Origin: Candidatus Blautia merdavium
Lineage (GTDB): Bacteria; Bacillota; Clostridia; Lachnospirales; Lachnospiraceae
Reading direction: 5' to 3'
Length of the DNA: 33,580 nt
NCBI GenBank assembly: GCA_019119975.1
Contig: DWVZ01000229.1
Span: 1 to 33,580, forward strand
The notes under the pieces are model-generated. The model did no database searches. It was not told the origin of the DNA and saw only the letters and a list, made by a program, of their open reading frames with translations. Position numbers and translations under genes: made by a program. The stretch's first letter is position 1. Every line of letters starts with the position of its first letter. Shown in pieces: positions 1 through 7,592 of the stretch.

Positions 1-20
1 ATCGCAAAATACTAAAAGTA

Positions 21-63
21 AAAAAATAGTCTCCGGAGTATTTGTCTCCGAGACTATTTTTTT
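21..63 (-). terminator. Rho-independent terminator of the clpX-like gene
   Basis: Inverted repeat with arms at about 21-38 and 45-61 (AAAAAATAGTCTC and CGGAG paired with CTCCG and AGACTATTTTTT, one bulged base) around a 6-base loop. Read on the minus strand, the stem ends in a run of seven T. It lies 54 bases past the stop of the clpX-like gene. The A/T tails on both sides mean it could also stop transcription arriving from the left on the plus strand. Confidence 0.85.
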
Positions 64-116
64 ATTTAACTTAGATTCTGATGCAAATTAATTCATATAA
101 CTATATCCTGCATACT

Positions 117-1529
117 CTAATTCATCTCCAGCTGAGGCAGCTCCTGCCCTCTCAGCAGAATCCTCGGTCCTCCTGTATGGCGGATATAGTCTTCTGTGAT
201 CACCACTTCTCCGATGCTGTCGTCTTTCGGAATCTCATACATGATATCCAGCATATATTCCTCCAGGATCGCGCGCAGCGCCCTGGCACCCGTATGCTTG
301 TCCAGCGCCATGTCCGCAATGGCTCTTAAGGCGCCTTCCTCAAACTCCAGCTTCACTTCGTCCAGAGCCAGAAGCTTCTGGTACTGTTTTAAAATAGCGT
401 TTTTCGGCTCTTTTAAAATCTCCACCAGCATGTCTTTGGTCAGACCGCTCAGTGTGAAGATAACCGGCAGCCTTCCCAGAAATTCAGGGATCATTCCGAA
501 TTTTCTCAGGTCGTCCACGGTAACCTTTTCCAGAATCTTGCTGTCGTGGTCGTATTTGTCCTTTAAATCTGCGTTAAAACCAATGGAGGCTGATTTATTC
601 AGCCGCTCCTTGATAATGCCTTCCAGGTCCGGAAACGCGCCGCCGCAGATAAACAGGATATTCCTGGTGTTTACAGTGGTCAGGGGCACCATGGCGTTTT
701 TACTGTTAGCGCCTACGGGAACCTCGATCTCGCTTCCCTCCAGAAGCTTCAGCATTCCCTGCTGTACAGCTTCTCCGCTGACGTCTCTTTGGTTGGTATT
801 TTTCTTCTTGGCGATCTTGTCAATCTCGTCGATAAAGATGATGCCGTGCTCTGCCTTCTCTACATCATTATCCGCAGCAGCCAGAAGCTTGCTTACCACG
901 CTTTCGATGTCGTCTCCGATATAGCCCGCTTCGGTAAGGGATGTGGCGTCTGCGATCGCCAGAGGCACATCCAGCAGTCTTGCCAGGGTCTTTACCATAT
1001 AAGTCTTTCCGGAACCGGTGGGTCCGATCATCAGCATATTGGATTTTTCGATCTCGATCTCATCTGCGCAGTCTGCAAATACCCTTTTATAATGATTGTA
1101 CACTGCCACAGACATGACCTTCTTAGCATAATCCTGCCCGATCACATACTCATCCAGGCTGGCTTTGATCTTATGGGGAGCCGGAATGCTCTTGATATCA
1201 AAGACCTTGGGAGCTATCTTTTCCTTGGGCTGTTTTTTCTTTACCTGCTGGTTTTTCGGAATCTGGTTCTGCAGGGAACTTAAGTCGATCATACTGATGT
1301 TGGGCATATTCTTCATCAGATCATCGTAATTGATATTGCTGCTGTTCATGGTGTCAAAGCTTCTCTGCATACAGTCGGTGCAGATATGGATATTGTTGGG
1401 CAGATCGATCATCTTTCCCGCTTTGCTCTCCGGGCGCCTGCACATAAAACAGATTTTCTCGTATTCTTCTTTTTTCGGCTTATCTTCTTTTTCATCCGGG
1501 GTCTCTAATAAATCTTTATCGTCTGACAT
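117..1529 (-). CDS. clpX: ClpX-type AAA+ unfoldase, divergent (RKH loop absent)
   Basis: ATP-dependent protein unfoldase of the ClpX family, expected to feed substrates to ClpP in the cytoplasm. Of its 470 residues the first ~60 hold a Cys4 zinc-binding domain (Cys27, Cys30, Cys50, Cys53). A linker follows, then the AAA+ module: Walker A GPTGSGKT near 169, pore-1 loop GYIG near 202, Walker B IIFIDE near 230, ClpP-docking IGF near 316, arginine finger in GRLP near 353 and sensor 2 GARALR. It is about 40-50 residues longer than typical ClpX, mainly in the N-terminal part and linker. The RKH loop that guides tagged substrates in canonical ClpX is replaced by a GANSKNAMVPL segment. No clpP, tig or lon lies beside it, so this could be a second, specialised ClpX. 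The ATG is preceded by AGGAAGG, at a slightly long spacing. Confidence 0.9.
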   Translation of the reverse strand: MSDDKDLLETPDEKEDKPKKEEYEKICFMCRRPESKAGKMIDLPNNIHICTDCMQRSFDTMNSSNINYDDLMKNMPNISMIDLSSLQNQIPKNQQVKKKQPKEKIAPKVFDIKSIPAPHKIKASLDEYVIGQDYAKKVMSVAVYNHYKRVFADCADEIEIEKSNMLMIGPTGSGKTYMVKTLARLLDVPLAIADATSLTEAGYIGDDIESVVSKLLAAADNDVEKAEHGIIFIDEIDKIAKKKNTNQRDVSGEAVQQGMLKLLEGSEIEVPVGANSKNAMVPLTTVNTRNILFICGGAFPDLEGIIKERLNKSASIGFNADLKDKYDHDSKILEKVTVDDLRKFGMIPEFLGRLPVIFTLSGLTKDMLVEILKEPKNAILKQYQKLLALDEVKLEFEEGALRAIADMALDKHTGARALRAILEEYMLDIMYEIPKDDSIGEVVITEDYIRHTGGPRILLRGQELPQLEMN

Positions 1530-1581
1530 AACTCTTTTATGCTTCCTTCCTATCCTAATTTCTCATAATCCACTTGTGGGT

Positions 1582-1610
1582 ATATTATCACAAAAGAAGT
1601 ACCCGGACAA
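1582..1610 (-). promoter_or_regulatory. Probable sigma-A promoter of the clpX-like gene
   Basis: On the minus strand TTGTCC (1605-1610) is separated by 17 bases from TAATAT (1582-1587). An overlapping extended -10 reading (TGT followed by GATAAT) is also possible. The start codon is about 50 bases downstream. A small palindrome, CCAC-tt-GTGG (about 1570-1579), sits near the predicted start point and might be an operator, but nothing in the sequence identifies a regulator. Confidence 0.5.
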
Positions 1611-1685
1611 GTAAAGTTTTTATAAACCCCAAATGTCCCAGAGGATCGGCTTCTGCTTTTTTCCGGCTGTGTTTACGGAAAACAG

Positions 1686-1726
1686 AAAAACGCCGCAGGC
1701 AAACCGTTTCCAGTCTGTCTGCGGCG
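1686..1726 (-). terminator. Terminator of the htrA-like gene
   Basis: A perfect 8-bp GC stem (CGCCGCAG at 1691-1698, CTGCGGCG at 1719-1726) with a 20-base loop. On the minus strand it is followed by five T (1686-1690) and a further T-rich stretch. It is about 57 bases past the htrA stop codon. Confidence 0.85.
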
Positions 1727-1782
1727 ATGATCTTATCTGATCGGTTTCAGATCCAATACCGTCTGTCAGGGGTTCTCACCTT

Positions 1783-3414
1783 TTACTCCTGTCCGTTCTG
1801 AGATGACATGGTGGGCGAATCCTTCTTGGCGCCCAGGGTTACACTGACTGTCTGTTCTTTGTATTCTCCATTGTCAGTCCGGTAAAGTACGATGTCAACC
1901 GTCTCTCCCGCCTTGTAGTATTCCAGACGCCCGGTCAGGTCCTCTTTGGTCTGTACACTGGTTCCGTCAATCTTTGTGATGACGTCTCCTTTCTTGATCC
2001 CTGCCTGGTCTGCAGGTCCGTTTTCCTCTACATCATAGATGAACACGCCTACCGGAATGTTGTACATCTCATTGACTGTGGTAGTAGAGTCCATGCAGGT
2101 AACGCCCAGGTAAGATGCCTGGCTTTCATCTACTTTTTCTCTGGTCTCCTGGCTCATCATCTGATCCAGAATAGGCTCTGCCTGAGAGATGGGGATGGCG
2201 AATCCCATGCCCTCTACTTCACTGGAAGCGATCTTGGCAGAATTGATGCCTACCAGTTCTCCTTTCATATTCAGAAGCGCGCCGCCGCTGTTGCCGGGGT
2301 TGATGGCAGCATCTGTCTGGATAAAGGTACCGTTTGCATTTTCTGAGCTGACCTGTTTATTTAATCCGCTTACATAGCCGCTGGTAACAGACTGTCCGTA
2401 CCCCAGAGCGTTTCCGATGGCTACCACCTGATCGCCCATAGAAAGCGCATCGGAATCCCCGATAGTCGCCACCTTGATCTGGCTTAAGATATCTTCCGGA
2501 ATATCGGCGATTTTCACAGAAACCACTGCAAGGTCATTATCTGTGTCGCTTCCCTTGATCTGTGCTTCCACATAAGTTCCGTCCTGCAGAGAGCTGCTGC
2601 CGTCTGCACTGGTCTGCTCTACAGAATCAGAAGAAGAGGTTGCCGCTGTACCGTCCTGATTGGTAAAGCATACGGTAATAGAATCTGTATCTGCGACAAC
2701 GTGGGCATTGGTAGCGATCAGCAGCTCTGTATCATTCTGTCCCACGATAATTCCGGAACCGCTGCTCTCTCCCTGGTACTGCTGTGTGCCGAACCCAAAG
2801 TAGTTGGGGATTTCCTGGATGCTGATCCCTGTAATGGAAACGATGGAGGGCATTGCGTTTTTCGCCACCTGGGATACTGTGTATTCTGAACTGCTGCCTG
2901 CGCCGGTGCTCTGTACATCAGAGCTGTCCGCTGCAACCTGGGTGCTCTCGATCTTCGTTGTCTCCTGGGGCAGAAGGCTTCTGCCTGCATAGCTGACGCC
3001 CAGGAAAACCGCCCCTGCAATGACGCCGAATGCCACTGCTCCTGCTGCCAACGCCGCTGCCTTTTTCCCCATGCTGCTCCTGTTTCCAGAAGACGGCTTT
3101 GTCCTCTTTGTTTCTCTTTCCTGCTGCTGTTTTGGTTCAGGTGCAGGGCTGGGGGTAGTAAAATGATAGGAATTATATCCTTCCTTTTTCTCGTCATTTT
3201 TATAGGAATGTGCATATACAGGATTTTCCGGTGTGGGGGCATTGCCCGGTTCTCTTTCCTGTCCGGATTCCTGGCTGTCCCTGGTTTCCTCTGTGCTGTC
3301 CCGCAGTACAAATCCTGTCTCCTGCTGTCCTTCCTGGCTGCTGTTTTTATTTTCCTCTGCATATTCCCCGGATCCATTCTCCATCGGATTCATGCCTTTC
3401 CATTCTTCACTCAT
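1783..3414 (-). CDS. htrA: HtrA/DegP-type membrane-anchored serine protease with PDZ domain
   Basis: Surface quality-control protease of the S1C (HtrA/DegP) family, 543 residues. The first ~115 residues are a hydrophilic, Glu/Gln/Ser-rich cytoplasmic segment. A single membrane helix spans about 117-143, placing the protease and PDZ parts outside the membrane. The triad is visible: His238 (NAHVV), Asp294 (DNDLAVV) and Ser376 (NPGNSGGAL). One PDZ domain covers roughly 430-515. A Ser-rich insertion of about 30 residues lies between the catalytic His and Asp. The ATG is preceded by AAAGGAAG with good spacing. The gene stands alone, with its own promoter region and terminator; a pair of 11-bp direct repeats overlaps the predicted -35 and suggests response-regulator control, as known for B. 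subtilis htrA through CssR. Family assignment is secure; the substrate is unknown. Confidence 0.93.
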   Translation of the reverse strand: MSEEWKGMNPMENGSGEYAEENKNSSQEGQQETGFVLRDSTEETRDSQESGQEREPGNAPTPENPVYAHSYKNDEKKEGYNSYHFTTPSPAPEPKQQQERETKRTKPSSGNRSSMGKKAAALAAGAVAFGVIAGAVFLGVSYAGRSLLPQETTKIESTQVAADSSDVQSTGAGSSSEYTVSQVAKNAMPSIVSITGISIQEIPNYFGFGTQQYQGESSGSGIIVGQNDTELLIATNAHVVADTDSITVCFTNQDGTAATSSSDSVEQTSADGSSSLQDGTYVEAQIKGSDTDNDLAVVSVKIADIPEDILSQIKVATIGDSDALSMGDQVVAIGNALGYGQSVTSGYVSGLNKQVSSENANGTFIQTDAAINPGNSGGALLNMKGELVGINSAKIASSEVEGMGFAIPISQAEPILDQMMSQETREKVDESQASYLGVTCMDSTTTVNEMYNIPVGVFIYDVEENGPADQAGIKKGDVITKIDGTSVQTKEDLTGRLEYYKAGETVDIVLYRTDNGEYKEQTVSVTLGAKKDSPTMSSQNGQE

Positions 3415-3460
3415 ATCTATGCTTCCTTTCGTAAGATTATTTCTTTCCTTTTATGCTTAC

Positions 3461-3494
3461 AGTCTAACAGGGAATTGTGTTTAAATTGTGTTCA
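3461..3494 (-). promoter_or_regulatory. htrA promoter with tandem 11-bp repeats over the -35
   Basis: On the minus strand a -10 of TAGACT (3461-3466), preceded by TGT (extended -10), lies 17 bases from a poor -35 (ACAATT, 3484-3489). Two direct repeats of 11 bases, TGAACACAATT (3484-3494) and TAAACACAATT (3473-3483), are head to tail and differ at one position. This arrangement, repeats at helical period overlapping a weak -35, is typical of OmpR-family activator sites. That reading is inferred. Confidence 0.45.
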
Positions 3495-3517
3495 AAAATA
3501 CAAGAAAAAGTGAACAC

Positions 3518-4450
3518 CTATTTTTTCCTCTGCTCCTGGTCAAACTTCCAGTAGGACGGACTCATAGTAAATTTCTTTATGAGAAAGCGTGGCAGTTTTT
3601 GATATGCTCTGCCTGCCCGGTAGCCAAGGAATTTAAATCCGCTGCTGATCACCAGGTACGGGATCAGCCAGACTTTCCCTTCTTTTACCAGATAGCGGGC
3701 TGTGCTTTTTACCAGACGGATGCCCTCGCTTTCTGAAGGGATGCCCCCGAAAATCTCCGGATGATCTGCCTGGGAAACTGCCAGGTCAAAGTTTCTCCGA
3801 AACTGCTGGATGCAAGTATAATTATGAGAATGGACCACCTTCGCCTCCGCTGCATAAGCCACTCCATAGCCAGCCTTGATCATGGTGCCTGCCATGATCA
3901 TATCCTCATTGAAGATCGTATGGGAAATAAATCCGCCCAGGCTGTCGTACACACTTTTTCTGTAAGCCGCACACACATTGGAACAGAAAAAAGTCTTAAT
4001 GCCCAGCCTTTTCAGATCCTTCTTGGTCTTGACGCAGCTGCGCTCCGGATAATTAAAGGATCTGGTATATCTTTCTATTAATTTACAGTCCCTGTCCGGA
4101 AGCTGGCGTCCATAGGCTGCCGCTGTACCTGGGTCATCAAAAGCCTTTACCAGCATTTCCACCACCCGGTCATCTGCCGGGACTGCATCCTGGGTAAAGC
4201 ACACGAAAAGATCTGTATCTGCCATGGCTACCGCTTCCTTTCTGGTCCTTCCATGGTCAAATTCTTCTTTGGAAATATGACGGACCTCCACGTGTTCCAT
4301 CCCTGCGGTCCAGTCTTCTTTCCAGAATTTTTTCTCCGTGTTCATCACGATGATCTTCTCTATGGGATAGGTCTGTTCCTTCAGGCTTTCCATCAGACGC
4401 CTGAATTTCTCCCCGGGTCTGTAAGTGGGTATGATCACTGTCACTGTCAT
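3518..4450 (-). CDS. GT2-family glycosyltransferase, rhamnosyltransferase-like
   Basis: A 310-residue GT-A fold glycosyltransferase that would add one sugar to the lipid-linked surface polymer on the cytoplasmic face of the membrane. It begins with the GT2 nucleotide-binding strand VTVIIPTYRPG, and a segment around residues 95-105 (CFTQDAVPADD) sits at the usual metal/nucleotide-binding region. A later FNEDMIMAG segment matches the acceptor-side acidic motif. Overall it resembles enzymes annotated as rhamnosyltransferases, but donor and acceptor cannot be read from sequence. It has no membrane helix of its own. It is the last gene of the minus-strand block that begins with the sugar-phosphate transferase, 86 bases after the LCP gene. 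The ATG has a GGAG site 8 bases upstream. Confidence 0.8.
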   Translation of the reverse strand: MTVTVIIPTYRPGEKFRRLMESLKEQTYPIEKIIVMNTEKKFWKEDWTAGMEHVEVRHISKEEFDHGRTRKEAVAMADTDLFVCFTQDAVPADDRVVEMLVKAFDDPGTAAAYGRQLPDRDCKLIERYTRSFNYPERSCVKTKKDLKRLGIKTFFCSNVCAAYRKSVYDSLGGFISHTIFNEDMIMAGTMIKAGYGVAYAAEAKVVHSHNYTCIQQFRRNFDLAVSQADHPEIFGGIPSESEGIRLVKSTARYLVKEGKVWLIPYLVISSGFKFLGYRAGRAYQKLPRFLIKKFTMSPSYWKFDQEQRKK

Positions 4451-4536
4451 GTCCTTATCTCCTTTTACTTTAAACGCAGGACAGGGAACCTGCCAGAGCT
4501 TTCCTCTTCCTTGCTCCCTGCAGATTCCCTGTTGTC

Positions 4537-6003
4537 TTACTCATATTCTTCATCAAGATATCCTGTTTCCTCATAGCCGCTGCCGGAATCGTAATCTTCA
4601 CTGTCATAGGAATCCGTACCGGAGGAACCATAGCTGTAGTCTTCGCTGCCGTCGTAGCTCTGCTCTGCGTCATAGTCGCCGCTGCTGTCATAACCGCTGC
4701 CAGAATCGTAGCCATAGTCTCCGCTGCCGTCGCTGTAGCCGCTGTCATAGGAGTTTCCGTCCGAACTGTAGGTGTTTGAGTCATATCCATTTTCCTCTGA
4801 CTGTCCGTAATCCGCAGCCGTCTGGTCATCATAGCCGGTTCCAATCTCCCGGTCGGTGATCAGGTATTTTCTCTCCTGGGCAATGTTGTCTGTTCCGAAT
4901 CCCGTCTTCTCCAGGATCCAATCGCTTCGCTTCAGGATCGTACCGGAGGGTTTATATCCTTTCTCTCCAAAGAGGAATTCATGGAGATAGCTTACATTGG
5001 TTTCCAGTGTGGTAGGGATCACGCAGTCCAGATCTGTCACCGGGACTGTGTTCTCTTTTCCCATGATAAAGTCCGCGGGAAATCCTGTATTTTCGGAAAG
5101 CTGATAGCTGAGGATATTTTTTCCAAGACTGATCAGCTCTGACTTGGAGAAATTGGTGGTGATCATGGGGAATACTTCATCCATAATGTCAAGCAGCGTA
5201 TTGAGCCCCGCGCTCTTGGCTTTCTCCGCCATCAGATTCAGCACCCGTCTCTGCCTTTCCGTACGTCCCATATCTGCAGATGCAGTCTGACGGATACGGC
5301 AGTAAGCCGTTGCCTGTACGCCGTTCAGATGATAGGTATCCAGGATCTGGGACTCGTCTGCCGGCGCCGGATCCGGCTTCTCGATCGGTGTGTAATCCAG
5401 CCCTGTCTGTTCGGAAGTCTCTACGCAGTAATTATTCATATGCTCGATCTCTTCATAGGAAAGGGGAACATCCAGCCCTCCCAGACAGTCAATGGCAGTC
5501 GCCATGGCGCTGAAATCCACGGAAACATAATTTTCAATATCCAGGTCCATATTGGTATTGATGATATTCGTGGCATATCCGGGTCCGCCGATGAGGTATG
5601 CGGAATTAAATTTATTATAGATTCCATTTCCTTCGGAATCTTCATTGACTCTGAGATAAGTATCCCGGTATATAGACACCAGGCGGATTTCTTTGGTATC
5701 ATTGTTAATGCTGGCAATGATAGCAGTATCGCTGTTTCCGTATCCGCCGTCTTCGGCTCTCTTGTCCACGCCGAAAAGAGCAACATTCGTATAGCCGTGA
5801 AGTACCTGGTTGTCTGAAACACCTTCGTTTACCTGCACTTCCATGTCTTCGCCGTCCTGCGTCTCAAAGTCCAGCTTATCCAGCTTCTTATTGATCTGGG
5901 TGTAGACAAAAAGCGCTCCCACCAGAAGCAAAAGCACCAGCATCTCAACCACAAACAGAACTTTTCTTCCTGTTCCTCTTCTCTTCCTATTTTTCCTAGA
6001 CAT
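4537..6003 (-). CDS. LytR-CpsA-Psr family glycopolymer ligase with Tyr/Asp/Ser/Gly tail
   Basis: LCP-family phosphotransferase, 488 residues, expected to move a glycopolymer from its polyprenyl carrier to peptidoglycan outside the membrane. A basic cytoplasmic start is followed by one membrane helix (about 13-33). The LCP domain then follows (roughly 70-255), with the family's conserved acidic and arginine positions in NSDTAII, VSIYRDTYL and YCRIRQTA...GRTERQRRVL. The last ~85 residues are a low-complexity tail of Tyr, Asp, Ser, Gly and Glu with about 16 tyrosines, not part of the standard fold. It is 16 bases downstream of the sugar-phosphate transferase gene, so the priming and ligating enzymes are probably co-transcribed. 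The ATG has an AAGGGG site. Attachment to peptidoglycan follows from the family; the attached polymer is inferred from the neighbours. Confidence 0.92.
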   Translation of the reverse strand: MSRKNRKRRGTGRKVLFVVEMLVLLLLVGALFVYTQINKKLDKLDFETQDGEDMEVQVNEGVSDNQVLHGYTNVALFGVDKRAEDGGYGNSDTAIIASINNDTKEIRLVSIYRDTYLRVNEDSEGNGIYNKFNSAYLIGGPGYATNIINTNMDLDIENYVSVDFSAMATAIDCLGGLDVPLSYEEIEHMNNYCVETSEQTGLDYTPIEKPDPAPADESQILDTYHLNGVQATAYCRIRQTASADMGRTERQRRVLNLMAEKAKSAGLNTLLDIMDEVFPMITTNFSKSELISLGKNILSYQLSENTGFPADFIMGKENTVPVTDLDCVIPTTLETNVSYLHEFLFGEKGYKPSGTILKRSDWILEKTGFGTDNIAQERKYLITDREIGTGYDDQTAADYGQSEENGYDSNTYSSDGNSYDSGYSDGSGDYGYDSGSGYDSSGDYDAEQSYDGSEDYSYGSSGTDSYDSEDYDSGSGYEETGYLDEEYE

Positions 6004-6019
6004 TCTTTTTCCCCTTTAT

Positions 6020-7426
6020 CTAATATGCATTTTTATTGATAAATCCTTTAAACACTGTCAGAAACAGGATTTTAATATCCAACCCCAGCGTCCAGTTTTC
6101 AATGTAATATAGATCGTACTCTATTCGCTTTCTAATGGATGTATTTCCTCTGTAGCCGTTGATCTGCGCCCAGCCGGTCAGTCCCGGCCGCACCTGGTGC
6201 TTGATCATATACCTGGGCACCTCTTCTTTAAACTTTTCTACAAAGAAGGGTCTCTCCGGTCTGGGTCCTACCAGGCTCATCTCCCCTTTTAATATGTTAA
6301 AAAGCTGTGGAAGCTCATCAATACTGGTCTTTCTCATAAATTTTCCGAAGCTGGTCACCCGCGGATCATTTTTCACGGTCCATCTGGTCTTCTCCTTCTC
6401 CGGCGCCTGCACTTCCATGGAGCGGAATTTATACATCATAAAGGGCTTATTGTGAAGCCCTACCCGCTCCTGCTTGTAGATCAGCGGACCCGGAGAGGTC
6501 AGCTTGATCATACACACAGAAAACAGCATCACCGGCGAAAACAGGATCATGGCGCAGATGGAACCGACGATGTCCATCGCCCGCTTTAAAATCGCATAAT
6601 AAGTGTTTGTCAGCGGTACATACCGGATATTGATCACCGGCAGCCCCTGCAGATCCTCTGTATAAGGCTTAGTCGGTATGATCTGATTGTAATCCGGGAT
6701 AAACTTTGTATGCACCCCTGATTTCTCACAGAGATTCACGATCTCTTCCAGACGGTAATATTCATTGAGCCCCAGCGTAATGGCAATCTCATCCAGGCGG
6801 TTCTCAGGAAGGATCACCATCAGATTGGCGATTCTTCCCAGGACCTTCACGCCCCGGTACTGAGTGCCTGCTTCTATGCTGTCGTCTAAAATCCCCCGTA
6901 CTTTATAGCCCCACTGGGGATTGGCAAGGATCCTGTCAATATATTCCTCTGCCGCACGGCTGTAGCCTACCAGCAGGATATGCTTCAGATTGTAGCCTTT
7001 GGTCCTCATCCTTCTTAAGAAATACCGGATCAGGTTCCTCACAAAGGCTTCCAGCACAATGTTGATCACATAAAAGAGCAGCAGCACGTGCCGTGAAAAG
7101 TCGATCATCTTGATCAGGTAGAGGACTCCCAGCCACACGGCAATGCCTACCGTATTGGCTTTTATAATGTTCCAGAGCTCCAGTCTTCTTCCCTGGACTC
7201 TTTTCGGCGTATACAAGTTAAAAATCGAATACAGAACCAGATAAGCCGGAACCGCGCACGCCATTGCTCCCAGATAGATCCGCATAGGCAGCACGCCCAT
7301 GTTCTCCTGGAGCATGGAAGGCATCTGGAACTTTAAGACCAGCGCCAGCAGATAAGAGACTATAATGACCAGGGCATCTATTACAACGTGAAGGCGGTTG
7401 AAATGCTTCTGATTTTCTTTAATCAA
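6020..7426 (-). CDS. Polyprenyl-phosphate sugar-phosphate transferase (initiating enzyme)
   Basis: Membrane enzyme of 468 residues that moves a sugar-1-phosphate from a nucleotide sugar to undecaprenyl phosphate, the first step of surface polysaccharide assembly (WbaP/CpsE-type). The N-terminal half has about four membrane helices and a Rossmann-like CoA-binding-type region (about 145-250). The C-terminal bacterial sugar transferase domain shows its membrane re-entrant segment near 280-305, KFRSM, DELPQLFN, GPRPERP and RPGLTGWAQINGYRG. The sugar (glucose, galactose or an amino sugar) is not readable. I use the TTG start at 7426, placed 8-10 bases after GAGGGTG. It has its own strong promoter just upstream, so it starts a unit with the LCP and GT2 genes that follow. 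Confidence 0.93.
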   Translation of the reverse strand: MIKENQKHFNRLHVVIDALVIIVSYLLALVLKFQMPSMLQENMGVLPMRIYLGAMACAVPAYLVLYSIFNLYTPKRVQGRRLELWNIIKANTVGIAVWLGVLYLIKMIDFSRHVLLLFYVINIVLEAFVRNLIRYFLRRMRTKGYNLKHILLVGYSRAAEEYIDRILANPQWGYKVRGILDDSIEAGTQYRGVKVLGRIANLMVILPENRLDEIAITLGLNEYYRLEEIVNLCEKSGVHTKFIPDYNQIIPTKPYTEDLQGLPVINIRYVPLTNTYYAILKRAMDIVGSICAMILFSPVMLFSVCMIKLTSPGPLIYKQERVGLHNKPFMMYKFRSMEVQAPEKEKTRWTVKNDPRVTSFGKFMRKTSIDELPQLFNILKGEMSLVGPRPERPFFVEKFKEEVPRYMIKHQVRPGLTGWAQINGYRGNTSIRKRIEYDLYYIENWTLGLDIKILFLTVFKGFINKNAY

Positions 7427-7476
7427 AGTCTTGTCACCCTCTGTCCCTATTGTCTTTAGCTTAATAATTTCTTAAT

Positions 7477-7505
7477 ACTATATCATAAAAATTGTAAAAA
7501 ATCAA
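7477..7505 (-). promoter_or_regulatory. Sigma-A promoter of the sugar-phosphate transferase unit
   Basis: Minus-strand TTGATT (7500-7505), a 17-base spacer and TATAGT (7477-7482). It lies between the terminator of the dehydratase gene and the TTG start of the transferase gene, leaving a leader of about 45 bases. Confidence 0.7.
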
Positions 7506-7530
7506 TATAGGAAGCAAACCCATTCCCAGA

Positions 7531-7579
7531 AAAAGGCAGGTACCGGTCCGCATACGCTAAAATCCCGGCTCCTGCCTTT
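7531..7579 (-). terminator. Terminator after the 4,6-dehydratase gene
   Basis: Stem AAAGGCAGG-agCCGG paired with CCGG-ta-CCTGCCTTT (arms about 7532-7546 and 7563-7579) around a 16-base loop, with TTTTT following on the minus strand. It splits the minus-strand polysaccharide genes into two transcription units. Confidence 0.7.
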
Positions 7580-7592
7580 ACTGTTTCACTTC

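Noticed and set aside
3488-3517. GTGTTCA...TGAACAC inverted repeat right after the GT2 stop codon as a terminator
   Set aside because: Stem of only 7 bp, 16-base loop and no T run on the minus strand. One arm belongs to the tandem repeats of the htrA promoter, which explains it better.
4470-4530. ACAGGGAA/TTCCCTGT hairpin between the LCP gene and the following GT2 gene
   Set aside because: Short stem, long loop and no T tract; the genes appear to be one unit.
4470-4844. Ala/Thr/Met-rich open frame on the minus strand
   Set aside because: It is the out-of-frame reading of the repetitive tail of the LCP gene on the same strand. The low-complexity codons leave several frames open.
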